Assembly (NCBI GenBank): GCA_016647705.1
Contig: CM028330.1
Coordinates: 47,272,397-47,336,396, forward strand
Source of the DNA: Eucommia ulmoides
Lineage: Eukaryota > Streptophyta > Magnoliopsida > Garryales > Eucommiaceae
DNA length: 64,000 nt
Reading direction: 5' to 3'
Below are positions 35,091 through 45,117 of this stretch, in pieces. Below the pieces are notes generated by a model that made no database searches, was not told where the DNA came from, and saw only the letters and a list, made by a program, of their open reading frames with translations. The translations under genes were made by a program, and so were the position numbers. Position 1 is the stretch's first letter. Each line of letters begins with the position of its first letter.

Positions 35091-35293
35091 AGCACGAACA
35101 TCAACTGAGTGCTAAATCAAAAAATAAAAATTACATGGTGCAGTGTTTATTATAATAAACTATAGTGTTAGAGGTTAAGTGGGGAATAATTGGCTGGTTA
35201 ATGGGTTAGTAATCAGAAATCATGAGTTACTCATTGGAATAGTAATATATACTTTATGTATTTTCTCAGGTGGTATAAAGTGTTAACTGCTAA
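35091..35293. other. Probable decayed LTR or non-genic DNA
   Basis: Follows the copia remnant; no partner repeat is in the window. It ends at the TAA that starts the small Tourist-like element. Confidence 0.35.
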
Positions 35294-35677
35294 CGGTATG
35301 TTTGGTTGGAAGGGTTAAAAAAAAAAAAAAAAAAAAAGAGAGAAATTAAAGATTTTTTTTTTTTTTTTTAATCTTTTGTAAAAGGAAAATAATTTTTCTT
35401 AGTATATTTAGTTGAAGGGATATAGAATAAGGGGAAATAATATTTTGTATGTATTAAAAAAAAATATATGTTTTTTGCTTAATTTATTATTTTAACTTTA
35501 GTACAAATGAAATGGGGTTTTGTTATATAAAATAAAGGGACAAAATAGTAATTTTGATTTTTTTTCCCTTCCCTCTTTTCATTTTCATCCCAAATTTGGG
35601 GGGTAGGGGAGGGGGAGAAATGGGTCATTTCACCTCCATTTTCATTTTCTTTTTCTTTTTCAACTCCAACCAAACAC
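35294..35677. mobile_element. Tourist/PIF-like MITE (384 bp)
   Basis: The left end GGTATGTTTGGTTGGAAGGG and the right end CCAACCAAACAC are inverted matches over about 12 to 14 bases (TGTTTGGTTGG). Both sides carry TAA (35291-35293 and 35678-35680), a PIF/Harbinger-type target duplication. The inside is homopolymer-rich (poly-A then poly-T near 35318-35370) without genes. Confidence 0.5.
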
Positions 35678-35680
35678 TAA

Positions 35681-37628
35681 GGGCATGTTTGATAAATAAA
35701 TTAAGCATTTAAAATTGATTAGGTTAAGTACTTAATTAATTAAGAATGTTTGATAAATGTAATTAAAATTACTTAATTAATTAACTTAAAAATTAAGTAA
35801 AAACATAAGTAAAAAATTTAGCCAAGGCCCCCATTACTCATTTGATTTTGGAGAAGGCGGTCAGTGTATTCTCTTATAAAAAAATATATTTGGACCATTT
35901 TTCCATTCAATTTTGTTGGTTTCTCACTTCTCAGCCACTTTCATTTCGTTCAAAATAGAGTGAGTAGAGGAGAGAAGCGGCGGTGGCGATCGATCGATCG
36001 ATCGATCTTCGTTGAGTAGAGAAGAGAAAAGCGGCGGCGAGAGATCGATCTTTGTTGAGCAGAGAAGAGAGAAGCAGCAACAAAAGCAAAGCCCTGATTC
36101 ATCCTAATCATTTCTCAAATCAAAGTTGTAGAGAGAAAGAAAGCCACACACGCGTAAGACAAAGAGGTAAGCAACCAAAAACATCGATTCCTAATCCTTC
36201 CATGTAGGGAATTTGAAGAAGAATTTCCTCCCTAACGATCAATTTGCTTCAGCGCGTTTCACCAAGATCTGGTCTTGATTTTGATCTCTCATTTCATTTG
36301 GAAAACATAACCAGATTAGTTTTTGTGTTTCCGAATAGTTGTTTATTTTACTCCAAATCTTCAATTGCACTAAATATGATTGTTTTGGGTGTTTTTTTTT
36401 ATTTGTTTTTTCTTCAATTGTCCAAAGAAATTAGGATCCTGGTAATCCAAATCTCAAGAATTTAATGAATACTTAATTGAGTAGATTCAGTTGAAAACTG
36501 AAGCAACCAATCTATAATCTTCTTAGGTTACTCAAAATTATTAATTGCTACCCTGGTTGAATATTTTTCTTGATTTTGTATTCATGATCTCCTTCAAATA
36601 AGAAGACTAGCATCATCTCAATTCTTAGAACACACTCTATTGTAGTTTGTTTTGTTTTCCTTTCTAATGTATTAAGAAACCTCTGTTCATTGCACCCAAA
36701 CACCATATGGTAAAGTATGCTAAGCAATAAATAATAGAACTTCATTATTGTTGTTCTTATATTGGTATAAGTAGATTTTCATTCATAGGTTTTTCGATAA
36801 AGTATGCTTTTTTGGTATATAATTACAGTGCATTATATTTTTTTAGCAATTCTTTTTGTGCATAATTTTATTTTTGGGTAGTTTCTTTGTGCTTTGTGCA
36901 GTGAACTTTTGATTGTGCATTAAATTTGCACTTCGGTAATCATTTTTTATCACTATCAAGCAATTAAGGTTATCTGAACTGTTTAAGTTCTTGGAATGTT
37001 GTTGCTAATTTGTTGAATCTATATTTATTGAATGTGCATAGTTGTTGCATATGAATTGATTTTTAAAGAGTTCTAGTTCTATTTTGGAAACAATTTTATG
37101 TTCTCAATAACAAGAAAGAGAAATTAGGGGACTTCTATTTCTATTCCAAGTTTCCTGAGAGCAAAAACGCTAGACAAATGACACCTCATGTTTTGGCTAT
37201 TACCTCATTCTAGTTTGTATTTTAATCATGTTATGTTTTTTAATTGCACATGATGCTATTAAAAAGCTCTTGATTAGATGGAGAGAAATCGAAGGAACAG
37301 TTTCTCGACGTGATGAGCCTCTTTGAAGTTTGCCCTAATTTGAGAGAGGCTTTGACCTGTCTACTACAGTAGTACTTAACTCTTTTTTATGTCTTCTAAG
37401 GTTTGGTTTTTATGTTGATTTTGAAGTGAGAAGTATGATTGTTTGTGGTGTTATGTATCTTGATTCAAGGGCAGTTATGTAAATTAAATAATTTTTCAGC
37501 ATTCAAATTTTGTACTTATCAAACAAACAAAAAAAATTCAGCACTTAAATTTTCAGCACTTTTAATGTTATCAAACAACTTTTTAAAATTTTCAGCACTT
37601 AAAAATTAAGTGGTTATCTAACAAGACC
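35681..37628. mobile_element. Tourist/PIF-like element with UTR-like cargo (1948 bp)
   Basis: The left end GGGCATGTTTGATAA and the inverse of the right end GGTCTTGTTAGATAA match at 12 of 15 positions; TAA flanks both sides (35678-35680, 37629-37631). The subterminal zones share AATTAAG / TTCAGCACTT words. The interior from about 35830 to 37480 has no transposase. It looks like plant 5' leader DNA: purine-rich repeats with GCGGCGGC, (CGAT)n at 35987-36006, a possible first-exon donor GAG/GTAAGC at 36167 and a long T-rich intron-like stretch. Confidence 0.5.
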
Positions 37629-37666
37629 TAAGTGTTTTTGAATTCTTAATTTCTCTTCTATATAAT

Positions 37667-37814
37667 TGTTAAAGAGAGAAACGAATGAAAAGGCTTAACC
37701 CTTGTCGTAGCCTCTCACTCTATTTATAATAATATTTAGGGAACAATACAAGAAATCCTAAACAATATGGGAAACCCTGAACAATACTGGAACTACATAA
37801 ATACCCCTTTAACA
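37667..37814 (-). repeat. Element E 3' LTR (148 bp)
   Basis: On the minus strand it starts TGTTAAAGGGGTATTTATG and ends CTCTCTTTAACA. It matches the 42113-42261 LTR at close to 90%, including the promoter-like TATAAATAGAG. Confidence 0.93.
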
Positions 37815-37833
37815 CTCTCCCTCAAGTTGGAGC

Positions 37834-38283
37834 TTATATATTATATGCTCCTAACTTGTTACAAATATACTTTATCCTTGAGCCTCGTAACAGTTTAGTG
37901 AATAAATCAGCTAATTGATCAACTGACTTTACATGCTTAGTCTCAATATGCTTCTGCAATACTGTTTCTCGAATGAAGCGGTGGTCAACTTCAATATGTT
38001 TTGTCCTCTCATGGAAAACTGATTTGGATGCAATGTGAAGTGTTGCTTGATTTTCACATAGAAGATCCATCAGTAAAGAGTGTTTAAACCCAAATTCCTC
38101 AAACAAATGTTTCAACCAAGTTAACTCACAAGTGGTATGGACCATCGCCTTGTATTTCGATTCTGTACCTGACCGCGCCACAACTGTCTGCTTTTTACTC
38201 TTCCAAGAAATGAGATTGCCTCCAACAAACATACAATAGCCTGTGGTGGACTTCCTATCCGAGGGAGATCTGTCCTAATCTGC
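37834..38283 (-). pseudogene. Element E RNase H
   Basis: The order on the minus strand is GYTDAD (first catalytic Asp), a stop, SDRKSTTGYCMFVGGNLISW, ARSGTESKYKAMV with the catalytic Glu, LCENQATLHIASKSVFHERT, KHIEVDHRFIRE and the end DQLADLFTKLL. The block normally read CDNQAA is CEN, so the third catalytic Asp is Glu. The frame is otherwise open for 132 codons (37834-38232), the least damaged part of the element. Confidence 0.88.
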
Positions 38284-39245
38284 ATCTGTATATCCCTTAA
38301 TTTGAGTGTGACCGTAGTTCTGATACAATAAACCACATCCTAGATAACCTTTCAGATATCGAAGAATACGAATCACTGTATCCCAGTGATAAGTCATGGG
38401 ACAATCCAAGAACTGACTAATAACACTCCCAACAAAAGAAATATATGGTCTAGTAACTATCAAGTAGTTCAACTTCCCAACTAACTGTCTGTATTGCGCT
38501 GAATCTGTCAGTGGTATACCTTGATCTGCCAATAGTTTGTTGTTTGGATCCATAGGTGAATCAATCGGTTTAACTCCTAGCATTCCTGTTTTACTCAACA
38601 AATCAAGAACATATTTTCTCTGACATAGGCAAATACCTTGACTTGATCGATAAACTTCAATACCCAAGAAATACTTCAATTGACCCAAATATTTAGTTTG
38701 AAACTTGCTATGCAAAAACGTTTTGAGTTCCTGAATACCCTGGCGGTCATCTCTAGTAATCATGATGTCATTCTCCCGACTTTATTGTGCCCATAGAATA
38801 CATAATGATCAACTCCACAACGACGGAGACCATAGTCAGTGACCACTTCACTCAATCTCCCAAACTATACTCTAGAAGACTGCTTGAGGTGATAAATAGA
38901 TTTCTTCAAATGACATACCAAACCAGACTTCCCCTGAGCAACAAACCCAGGAGGTTGCTCCATGTATACTTCCTTAGTCAAATCTCCATTTAAGAACGCA
39001 TTCTTAATATCAAGTTGATGCAAAAGCCAACGAAATGTGGCAACCAAATAAATGAGCAAGCGAACAGAAGCGAGTTTGGCAACAGGAGAAAACGTCTTAG
39101 AATAATCAAGACCATATACCTAAGTGTAAAATTTGGAAACTAAACGAGCCTTGAGTTGATCAATGGTTCCATCTGGATGGACTTTGACTGTATATACCCA
39201 TATACATCCAATTATTGTTTTGTCAGGCAGAAGCGAGATGAGATC
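38275..39245 (-). pseudogene. Element E reverse transcriptase lacking YVDD
   Basis: The N-terminal half reads IIGCIWVYTVKVHPDGTIDQ with stops, LDIKNAFLNGDLTKEVYMEQ (first catalytic Asp) and PPGFVAQGKSG, LKKSIYHLKQSSRV. After VDHYVFYGHNKVG the sequence passes directly to DIMITRDDRQGIQELKTFLH at 38769: about nine to ten residues, including YVD of the YVDD box, are absent, with a frame change. The C-terminal half (38275-38763) is open: YLGQLKYFLGIEVYRSSQG, QRKYVLDLL, VGKLNYLIVTRPYISF. The deletion removes the polymerase active site. Confidence 0.88.
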
Positions 39246-40438
39246 TCAAGTACCATTTTGATGTAAGGCCATCATTTCCTGTTCCATCAAGGTCATCCAA
39301 CCGCGATGATTGAGAGCCTCTGTGACAGACTTAGGAATAGAAACAGAGGATAGAGAAACAACAAAAAAAGAATATAAAGGAGAGATGTGTGTATACGAGA
39401 CAAAGTTAGAAATAGGATGTTGAGTACATGTGCGCTTACCTTTCCAGAAAACAATGGGTATGTCTAAGTTAGACACGGATGGATGAATTGAAGAAGAATC
39501 TAAAGACACAGAGAGGATGGGCTCGACGGCAGAAGCTACCTTCTGGCGACGAGAGTATACCTGCAAAGGCTTTGAAAGACAACTAGGCGGGATAAGTTCT
39601 GGAGCAGAAGGAGATGGTGTCGAGTCTAGGAAGCTTGATAAAGGAAGGGTGACATCTAGATCATCCTGAAAGGATAGGGTAGAAAAGTAAGGGGTGGACT
39701 CAAAGAAGGTGACATCTGCACAGATGAAATAGCGACGTAAAAAAGGACTATAACATTGATAACCATTTTGTGCACGAGAATAACCAAGGAAAACATATTT
39801 TATGGCACGGGGATCTAACTTATCCTGATCGGGAGTCAACTAGTGAACAAAACAGACACATTCAAAGATAAGATGAGGTAAAGCAAACCAGGGTGATTAG
39901 GGAAAAAGAGTAAAATGAGGAACTTTGATATTCAGGGTAGAAGATGGCATTCTATTGATCAAGAAGCCACCTGTAAGAACTGCATCTGCCCAGAAGATTT
40001 TGAGAATATTCATCTCAAACATCAGAGTTGGAGCCACTTCTAGGAGATGTTGATTGTTATGCTCAGCAACTTCATTTTGTTGTGGTGTGTGAGGATAAGA
40101 TGACTGATGCAGTATATCAGACTGGGACATGAAGGAAGTAAAAGGTTGAAAAAATATTCTCGAGCATTATCACTGTGAAGTATATGCACGAGCACATTAA
40201 ATTGAGTTTTAATTTCAGCACAAAAGACAGAGAAAATGGAGAATAACTCAGAACAATCTTTCATTAAATAAAGCCATGTAACCCTGGAGAAGACATCAAC
40301 AAATGTGACAAAATAATGAAAGCCTAATGTAGAGGTAATAGGAAAAGGACCCCAAATATCTAAATGAACTAAATTAAAATGACTCGATGCTCGAAACTGA
40401 GCCGGGGAAGTAAATGAAGTACGATGATACTTTCCCAA
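39246..40438 (-). pseudogene. Element E integrase
   Basis: The core begins with FNLVHLDIWGPFPI (first catalytic Asp), FVTFVDVFSRVTWLYLMK and HILHSDNAREYF (second Asp) in 40040-40438. A frameshift near 40130 leads to PHTPQQNEVAEHNNQHLLE (the Glu region) and WADAVLTGGFLINRMPSS in 39897-40130. The C-terminal extension DPRAIKYVFLGYSRAQNGYQ, then YFICADVTFFE and a Ser/Pro-rich linker fill 39246-39839. The zinc-binding part is upstream around 40440-40530 with stops. Confidence 0.87.
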
Positions 40439-40613
40439 CTAACAAGATTTACAATCTAAGGAGGTCACATGACGTAAACTAGGAACCAGTACCTTGAGAT
40501 TAGTAAGACAGGGAAGACCTAGGCAATGAGGAATTTGGTGGGCAGATGCAACAACAAGATAGGTAATGGATGGGTTAACATGTGTCTCGTCGTGATCTTC
40601 AAAGTAATAAAGG

Positions 40614-41430
40614 TCATTTTTCCTCGCGCCCTACGCCAATCGTCTTTTGTGTTTTCAAATCCTGGATAATTATAGAATCAGGAAAACAACAAACAGAATA
40701 ATTAAGTTGTTGAGTAAGCTTACTGACTGATATCGAATTAAAGAAAAATGAGGAAATATACAAGACAGAGGAAAAAGAGAAAGATGGTGAAAGTTCCACA
40801 ATACCAATACCACGAATAGGGATGGTGGAACCATCAGTAACAGTAATAGGGGATAATAAGAGAGATGAGTGAATATGCTTAAATAAAGAAGAGGTACTTG
40901 ACATGTGATCAGTGGCAGCGGAGTCTATGACCCACGGTGTAGAGTGGGAAGGATGAAAAGAAAGATATGCAGTAGAGTTACCTCGTTGAGCTAGAGAGGT
41001 AATAGGGATACATGTCTGCTGGGATGCCTTAAACTGGACGAACTGAGCATACTTTGTCATCAGAAATTGCTTTGGGATTTGCAAAGTTGGATGATGAAAT
41101 GGGAGCGACCTGATTAGAAATTGTCGCATGAGCATACTTAGAAGAATTATCACCTTTGTACCAACAAGTATCTTGGGTATGATTTTTCTTGCCACAAATT
41201 GAGCACTGACAATGTTGACCACAACAGTGGCCACTTCGCCCACCCCAAAAGCTAGAACTATAACTACCTCGACCCCTTCGTTTTCCTTGATCGGTAATGG
41301 CAAATTGTACAACTTGAGACCATGGTAAGGAATTGGTCTTATTCAACTTACAAGTGGTCAACAATTGTGGTAACAAATTCGACATTAGTGCATTGCAAAA
41401 CAATTGAAACAATATGCACCGATACAACAA
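40614..41430 (-). pseudogene. Element E Gag C-terminus and protease
   Basis: The zinc knuckle CSICGKKNHTQDTC is intact (CX2CX4HX4C) at 41164-41205, preceded by a Gly/Arg/Ser-rich stretch (RRGRGSYSSSFWGG). A frame change near 41030-41100 leads to the protease WVIDSAATDHMSS with the catalytic Asp at 40923-40925 (DSA in place of the more usual DSG), then ITVTDGSTIPIRGIG and SVSKLTQQLNYSV. The N-terminal Gag domain (UBN2) is not found upstream; the space up to the primer site holds unrelated G+C-rich sequence. Confidence 0.85.
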
Positions 41431-41589
41431 CTAACTAAAATGAACAATTATCCCCATACAGAAAAATAAAAATAAAATAATAACAATAACAATAAAATAA
41501 AATAAACTACAAATAAACTGAGATGAAATTTAAGACATTGGATAACACTTCGTCTGCTGCTATTTTTTTATTTTTTTTAACAAATGAAA

Positions 41590-41995
41590 TGTAGAATAGG
41601 AAGGAGAGAACAAACTAAACTCACGACTAGAAACGGCGAAGGTTCAACAGCGTTGGATGGCGACATAGATGCAGACAGCAACGTGGGCATCGTCGATGGT
41701 GGATGATGACGTGAACAACGTCAATGGTGGATGGTGACGACTTGAGAGGCGTCAATGGTGGACGGCAACGACGTGAACGACGTCAGTGGTGGGTTGTGGA
41801 TCTCGGCTGCCAACGGTGGTAGGGTTGTGGATCTGGATGGCGAGAGGGCTCAGAATGGTCTGGCCGACGACGTCGAGGCTGGGAATGGCCTAGACGATGG
41901 TGGATCTGGGTTGTGTAGTAGGCAGCGGCAACGAGGACTTGTGGGCTGGTGAGGCGGCTGATCGTAGCTAGGGTTCCAGGCTGGTTGGTATTTTT
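41590..41995 (-). other. G+C-rich leader insert in element E with 31-bp repeats
   Basis: In place of the 5' part of gag there are about 400 bases of clearly higher G+C than the rest. At 41691, 41719, 41750 and 41781 the unit CGTCRATGGTGGATG starts again (spacing 28, 31 and 31). On the minus strand the region reads like a plant 5' exon (AACCCTAGCTACGATCAGCC, then Pro/Ala/Ser-coding triplets). The plus-strand frame 41755-41952 is also open. Origin unknown. Confidence 0.55.
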
Positions 41996-42097
41996 ATTTT
42001 ATTTTTTTGATTTTTTTGTACGAACAGTAGGAAGATGAAAGAGGTGGAAAAAAATTTAATAAATATTGAACACATCTATGAGATTAATCATTCATAA

Positions 42098-42112
42098 CCT
42101 GCTCTCAATACC
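42098..42112 (-). other. Element E primer binding site
   Basis: On the minus strand TGGTATTGAGAGCAG begins immediately after the 5' LTR; it is a variant of TGGTATCAGAGC, the Met-tRNA site used by most copia elements. Confidence 0.8.
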
Positions 42113-42261
42113 ATATTAAAGAGATAAATGAATGAGAAGACTTAACCTTTGTGTTAGCCTCTCCCTCTATTTATAATAATATTTAAGGAATAATACAAGA
42201 AATCCTAAATAATATGGGAAATCCTAAACAATACTTGAAATACATAAATACCCATTTAACA
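42113..42261 (-). repeat. Element E 5' LTR (149 bp)
   Basis: Starts TGTTAAATGGGTATTTATG at 42261 on the minus strand, followed on the plus strand by the duplication ATAAT. Its inner end is CTCTTTAATA, where the 3' LTR keeps TTTAACA. The TATAAATAGAG word is conserved and probably serves as promoter. Confidence 0.92.
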
Positions 42262-42266
42262 ATAAT

Positions 42267-44075
42267 TATGTATGTTTTTAGTGTTTCCCGTAGTCTTTTT
42301 TCCTACATATATGATTTAATGAACTTATAACACTCAATTTTTTTGAAATAATTATTTATAAACTAAAATTAAAATTAAAGTTTCGAAAAAAAAAATTTAT
42401 TATTTTTTTGGTACACTCACAAGTGTCTCCACACTTACACAGGTGTGAGACTAATCTCGATTGAAGTGTGTTGTTATAAAGACTTCTCAACTGTTTTAAT
42501 TCAAGTGAGTTTTACCGCTTGTTTCTCAACTATTTTAATCCAAGTCATGTTACAAAGTTTCTTTTAATTGAGCTACGATATATTTTTGAATTATTTATGA
42601 ATGGTTGATTTGTGTTCACACATTTGCAGCTTTAAATAATATATTTTAGCGAGTAGTCACACCCATGACCTACGATCATATGTGACAAAGTCAGTACTGT
42701 TCACAGTAAACTAAAGAATGGCATTTCGAATGTTGTCTTTCTTCCCTCTTGCAGTAACGAAGGTAGACGGACCACTCGATCTGAGTCAGAGAGCGACCAA
42801 CCCACGTGTTCGTGGACCACCAAATCTTATTTCGGGCTATCCGACTTTAGCGCCAACCACAACTCCATGTTGTGTAGTGTTGCTCTTCGTTATCAGTCTC
42901 CCTATTGCTCTAATGCCAAAGCTTTGCATTTATTTGGTTTTTGTTTGGACAATTATACTTCTTAACCCAGCAACATGAATATGGGTTACAATTTGGGGAG
43001 AAATCATTATTAAGGTTTTCGAAATTTAGTGTAATATTTTTGAGGGTTGGAGGTTTGATGTCCAAATTTTGGCAGCCAAAGCCCCCCGGTTAGGTACTGT
43101 TTCTACTCTTTGATTTCTGTTTTTGCTCTAAAGATTTTAGAGAATAATTTACAGAAACGTTTTTGATAAACACACTTTTGATCTCAAAAATTTGGGAGTA
43201 ATTCCTAACTTTCATAAAAATATGAAAAATGAGAAAATGTTGATTTTTATTCACACCTACAAAACTATTCTTATTGTCACTCTGTTGGTCATCACCAGCC
43301 CACCAATCACAATACATTTAAAGAAAAATAAATAAATAAATGTTGTAATCGAACGTCTGAAATTTTTTTAGAAAAATTGTCATTATTAAACATAGTTCTA
43401 TTCTCCAAATATTTCAGAATGAAAACATAATTCTCATCCTAATTTATTAGAAATAGAAACAGAAAAATATAAACACTAACCCAAAGTTGAATGATTTCTT
43501 AATTATTTTATAACAACCATGACACGGTTTATTATTTTATATTATTTTTTTCATGAAATTTTGGGAGGTCAGAAATTAGGCTATGTACGGTTGTGTCTGG
43601 TCGAAAAATGCAGTAATAATAATTAAAGGTTCCAAGTGCAATGAATTGTAACCTTGAGGGATGGAAAGTGTAGATATTAAAAACAAAGACAAGATGAGAC
43701 CAAATGCATTGAACCAAAGTTGGACTTTTGTAAGAACACTTCTCAAATTAAATTTTAAATTTAATTCTGAATTTACTAAATTGATATAAGGGAGTATGTT
43801 TTTAAGATTATTTAGAAAGATGATTAATTGAGATGTGCGTAAACTGGTCCGGACGCACCTCATCGTAAAATAAAAATTTATAATTGTAATGTCCATTTGT
43901 ATAAATAAAAAAAAAACAATTGTGCTGATTTTTTATGGGAAAATCAAGTTTTGTACGGCCCACAGAATATCGGACGACATATATGGTGGGCTCTTCATGA
44001 GCATGCATGCATCAACCTTTCTTAACTTCAGATTTTCACTTAAAAAGGGCAGCACATAAAAAATCTAAAAGATAA
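42267..44075. other. Non-genic stretch
   Basis: I cannot support a gene. An 86-codon open frame at 42718-42978 is in a less A+T-rich patch but has no recognisable family, splice context or homologue that I know. The two minus-strand frames near 43576-44008 are A+T-rich and unconvincing. The zone 43089-43490 has weakly inverted ends (GGTTAGGTACTGTTTC against GGGTTAGTGTTTAT) but no target duplication. Confidence 0.5.
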
Positions 44076-44430
44076 TTAGTTATAGGGGAAAAAGACCTTT
44101 TTGGTCCCTGAAAGATGGTCATAGTGTCTAATTGGCCCCTAAGATTTGAAACTCAACACATTTGATCTAAACATTTGAAAATCGTTTCAATTTGGCCCTT
44201 GAAGAGGAATATGTGAAGTCAAAGTAACGGTCAACGTTACTTCAAGGGCATTTCGGTCATTTAAGTGTCCCCAACTGATTCTCTCCATATATGTCCATAC
44301 CTATTCAGTTTTCCCACGATTTTCTTCATTTCATGTGCTTATAAATTAGCCCTCTACCCATCTCTCTTGTTCTATCTTTTGAAACCCAATTTTTTTTTTC
44401 TTTTTTATTCTGTCCAAAAAAAAAAAAAAA

Positions 44431-44770
44431 ATGGAGGGTGAACACATTTGTAATTGTGGGAGAAAAGCGAAAATGACAACGTCTTGAACTACACATAATC
44501 CCAGAAGGAGATTCTATTTTTGTGAAAATTACAACCAAATACGTTTTATTTTTTTCATACCAATTTTTATGAAATATTTAAAAAATAAAATTCTAATTTC
44601 ATTTTGTAGGCTAGAGGTTGTGGCTATTTCTGGTGGGTTGATCCTCCTATCTGTCCAAGATCAGCGGCAATAATACCGGGATTATTAAGAAAAATGAATA
44701 TTTTAGAAGAAGAGAATAATCGAAGGAAGAATAAGGAGAAGAAGTTATGGATAACATTAATTGTTTCATG
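44431..44770 (+). pseudogene. GRF zinc-finger gene fragment, left-arm copy
   Basis: Exon 1 starts with the ATG at 44431: MEGEHICNCGRKAKMTTS, a stop, TTHNPRRRFYFCENY. Donor sequence is lost here (ATACGT). Exon 2 from 44615 reads GCGYFWWVDPP, then a Leu/Glu helix (LLRKMNILEEEN) and KKLWITLIVS. The pattern CxCG, NPxRRFYxC, CGYFxWVD is the plant GRF-type zinc finger followed by coiled coil and membrane segment. This copy keeps the ATG, CNCG and FYxC cysteine but has a stop in exon 1. A run of 17 A precedes the start. Confidence 0.75.
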
Positions 44771-44785
44771 ATAACAAACACCACC

Positions 44786-45117
44786 CATGAAACAATTAAT
44801 GTTATCCATAACTTCTTTTCCTTATTCTTCATTCGGTTATTCTCTTCTTCTAAAATATTCATTTTTCTTAATAATCCCGGTATTATTGCCGCTGATCTTG
44901 GACACATAGGAGGATCAACCCACCAGAAATAGCCACAACCTCTAGCCTACAAAATGAAATTATAATTTTGTTTTTTAAATATTTCATAAAAATTGGTATG
45001 AAAAAAAAATAAAACATACCTGGTGTAATTTCCCCAAGAATAGAATCTCCTTCTAGGATTATGTGTAGTCCAAGACGTTGCCATTTTCGCTTTTCTCTCA
45101 CAATTACAAATGTGTTC
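44786..45117 (-). pseudogene. GRF zinc-finger gene fragment, right-arm copy
   Basis: Minus strand. Exon 1 (to 45020) reads EGEHICNCERKAKMATSWTT and HNPRRRFYSWGNYTR; the ATG has become AAG and the FYxC cysteine is Trp. The intron 45019-44942 has GTATGT donor and CTAG acceptor. Exon 2 (from 44941) reads RGCGYFWWVDPPMCPRSAAI, then KMNILEEENNRMKNKEKKLW and a hydrophobic ITLIVSWVVFVIM stretch that runs through the loop into the left arm. Reading exon 1 and 2 together gives one continuous frame, so the captured piece was genomic, with its intron, and not a cDNA. Confidence 0.78.

Larger units (their letters stand above)
37667..42261 (-). mobile_element. Ty1/copia element E (Ale/Retrofit-like), both LTRs, TSD ATAAT
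   Basis: Short LTRs (37667-37814 and 42113-42261), 5-bp duplications ATAAT at 37662-37666 and 42262-42266, a Met-tRNA primer site at 42098-42112 and a polypurine tract (TTGAGGGAGAG, minus strand, 37815-37825) define a complete unit on the minus strand. Gag, protease, integrase, RT and RNase H follow in copia order, all broken. The LTR length of about 148 bp and the VARSGTESKYKAM wording suit the Ale/Retrofit group; lineage is tentative. It is the best-bounded retrotransposon in the window. Confidence 0.92.

Noticed and set aside
42718-42978. 86-codon open frame with hydrophobic C-terminus
   Set aside because: No recognisable family, no splice or promoter context and no neighbouring exon; length is within chance for this base composition.
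43089-43490. Possible hAT-type MITE with GGTTAG... ends
   Set aside because: The inverted match is weak and no 8-bp target duplication could be found.
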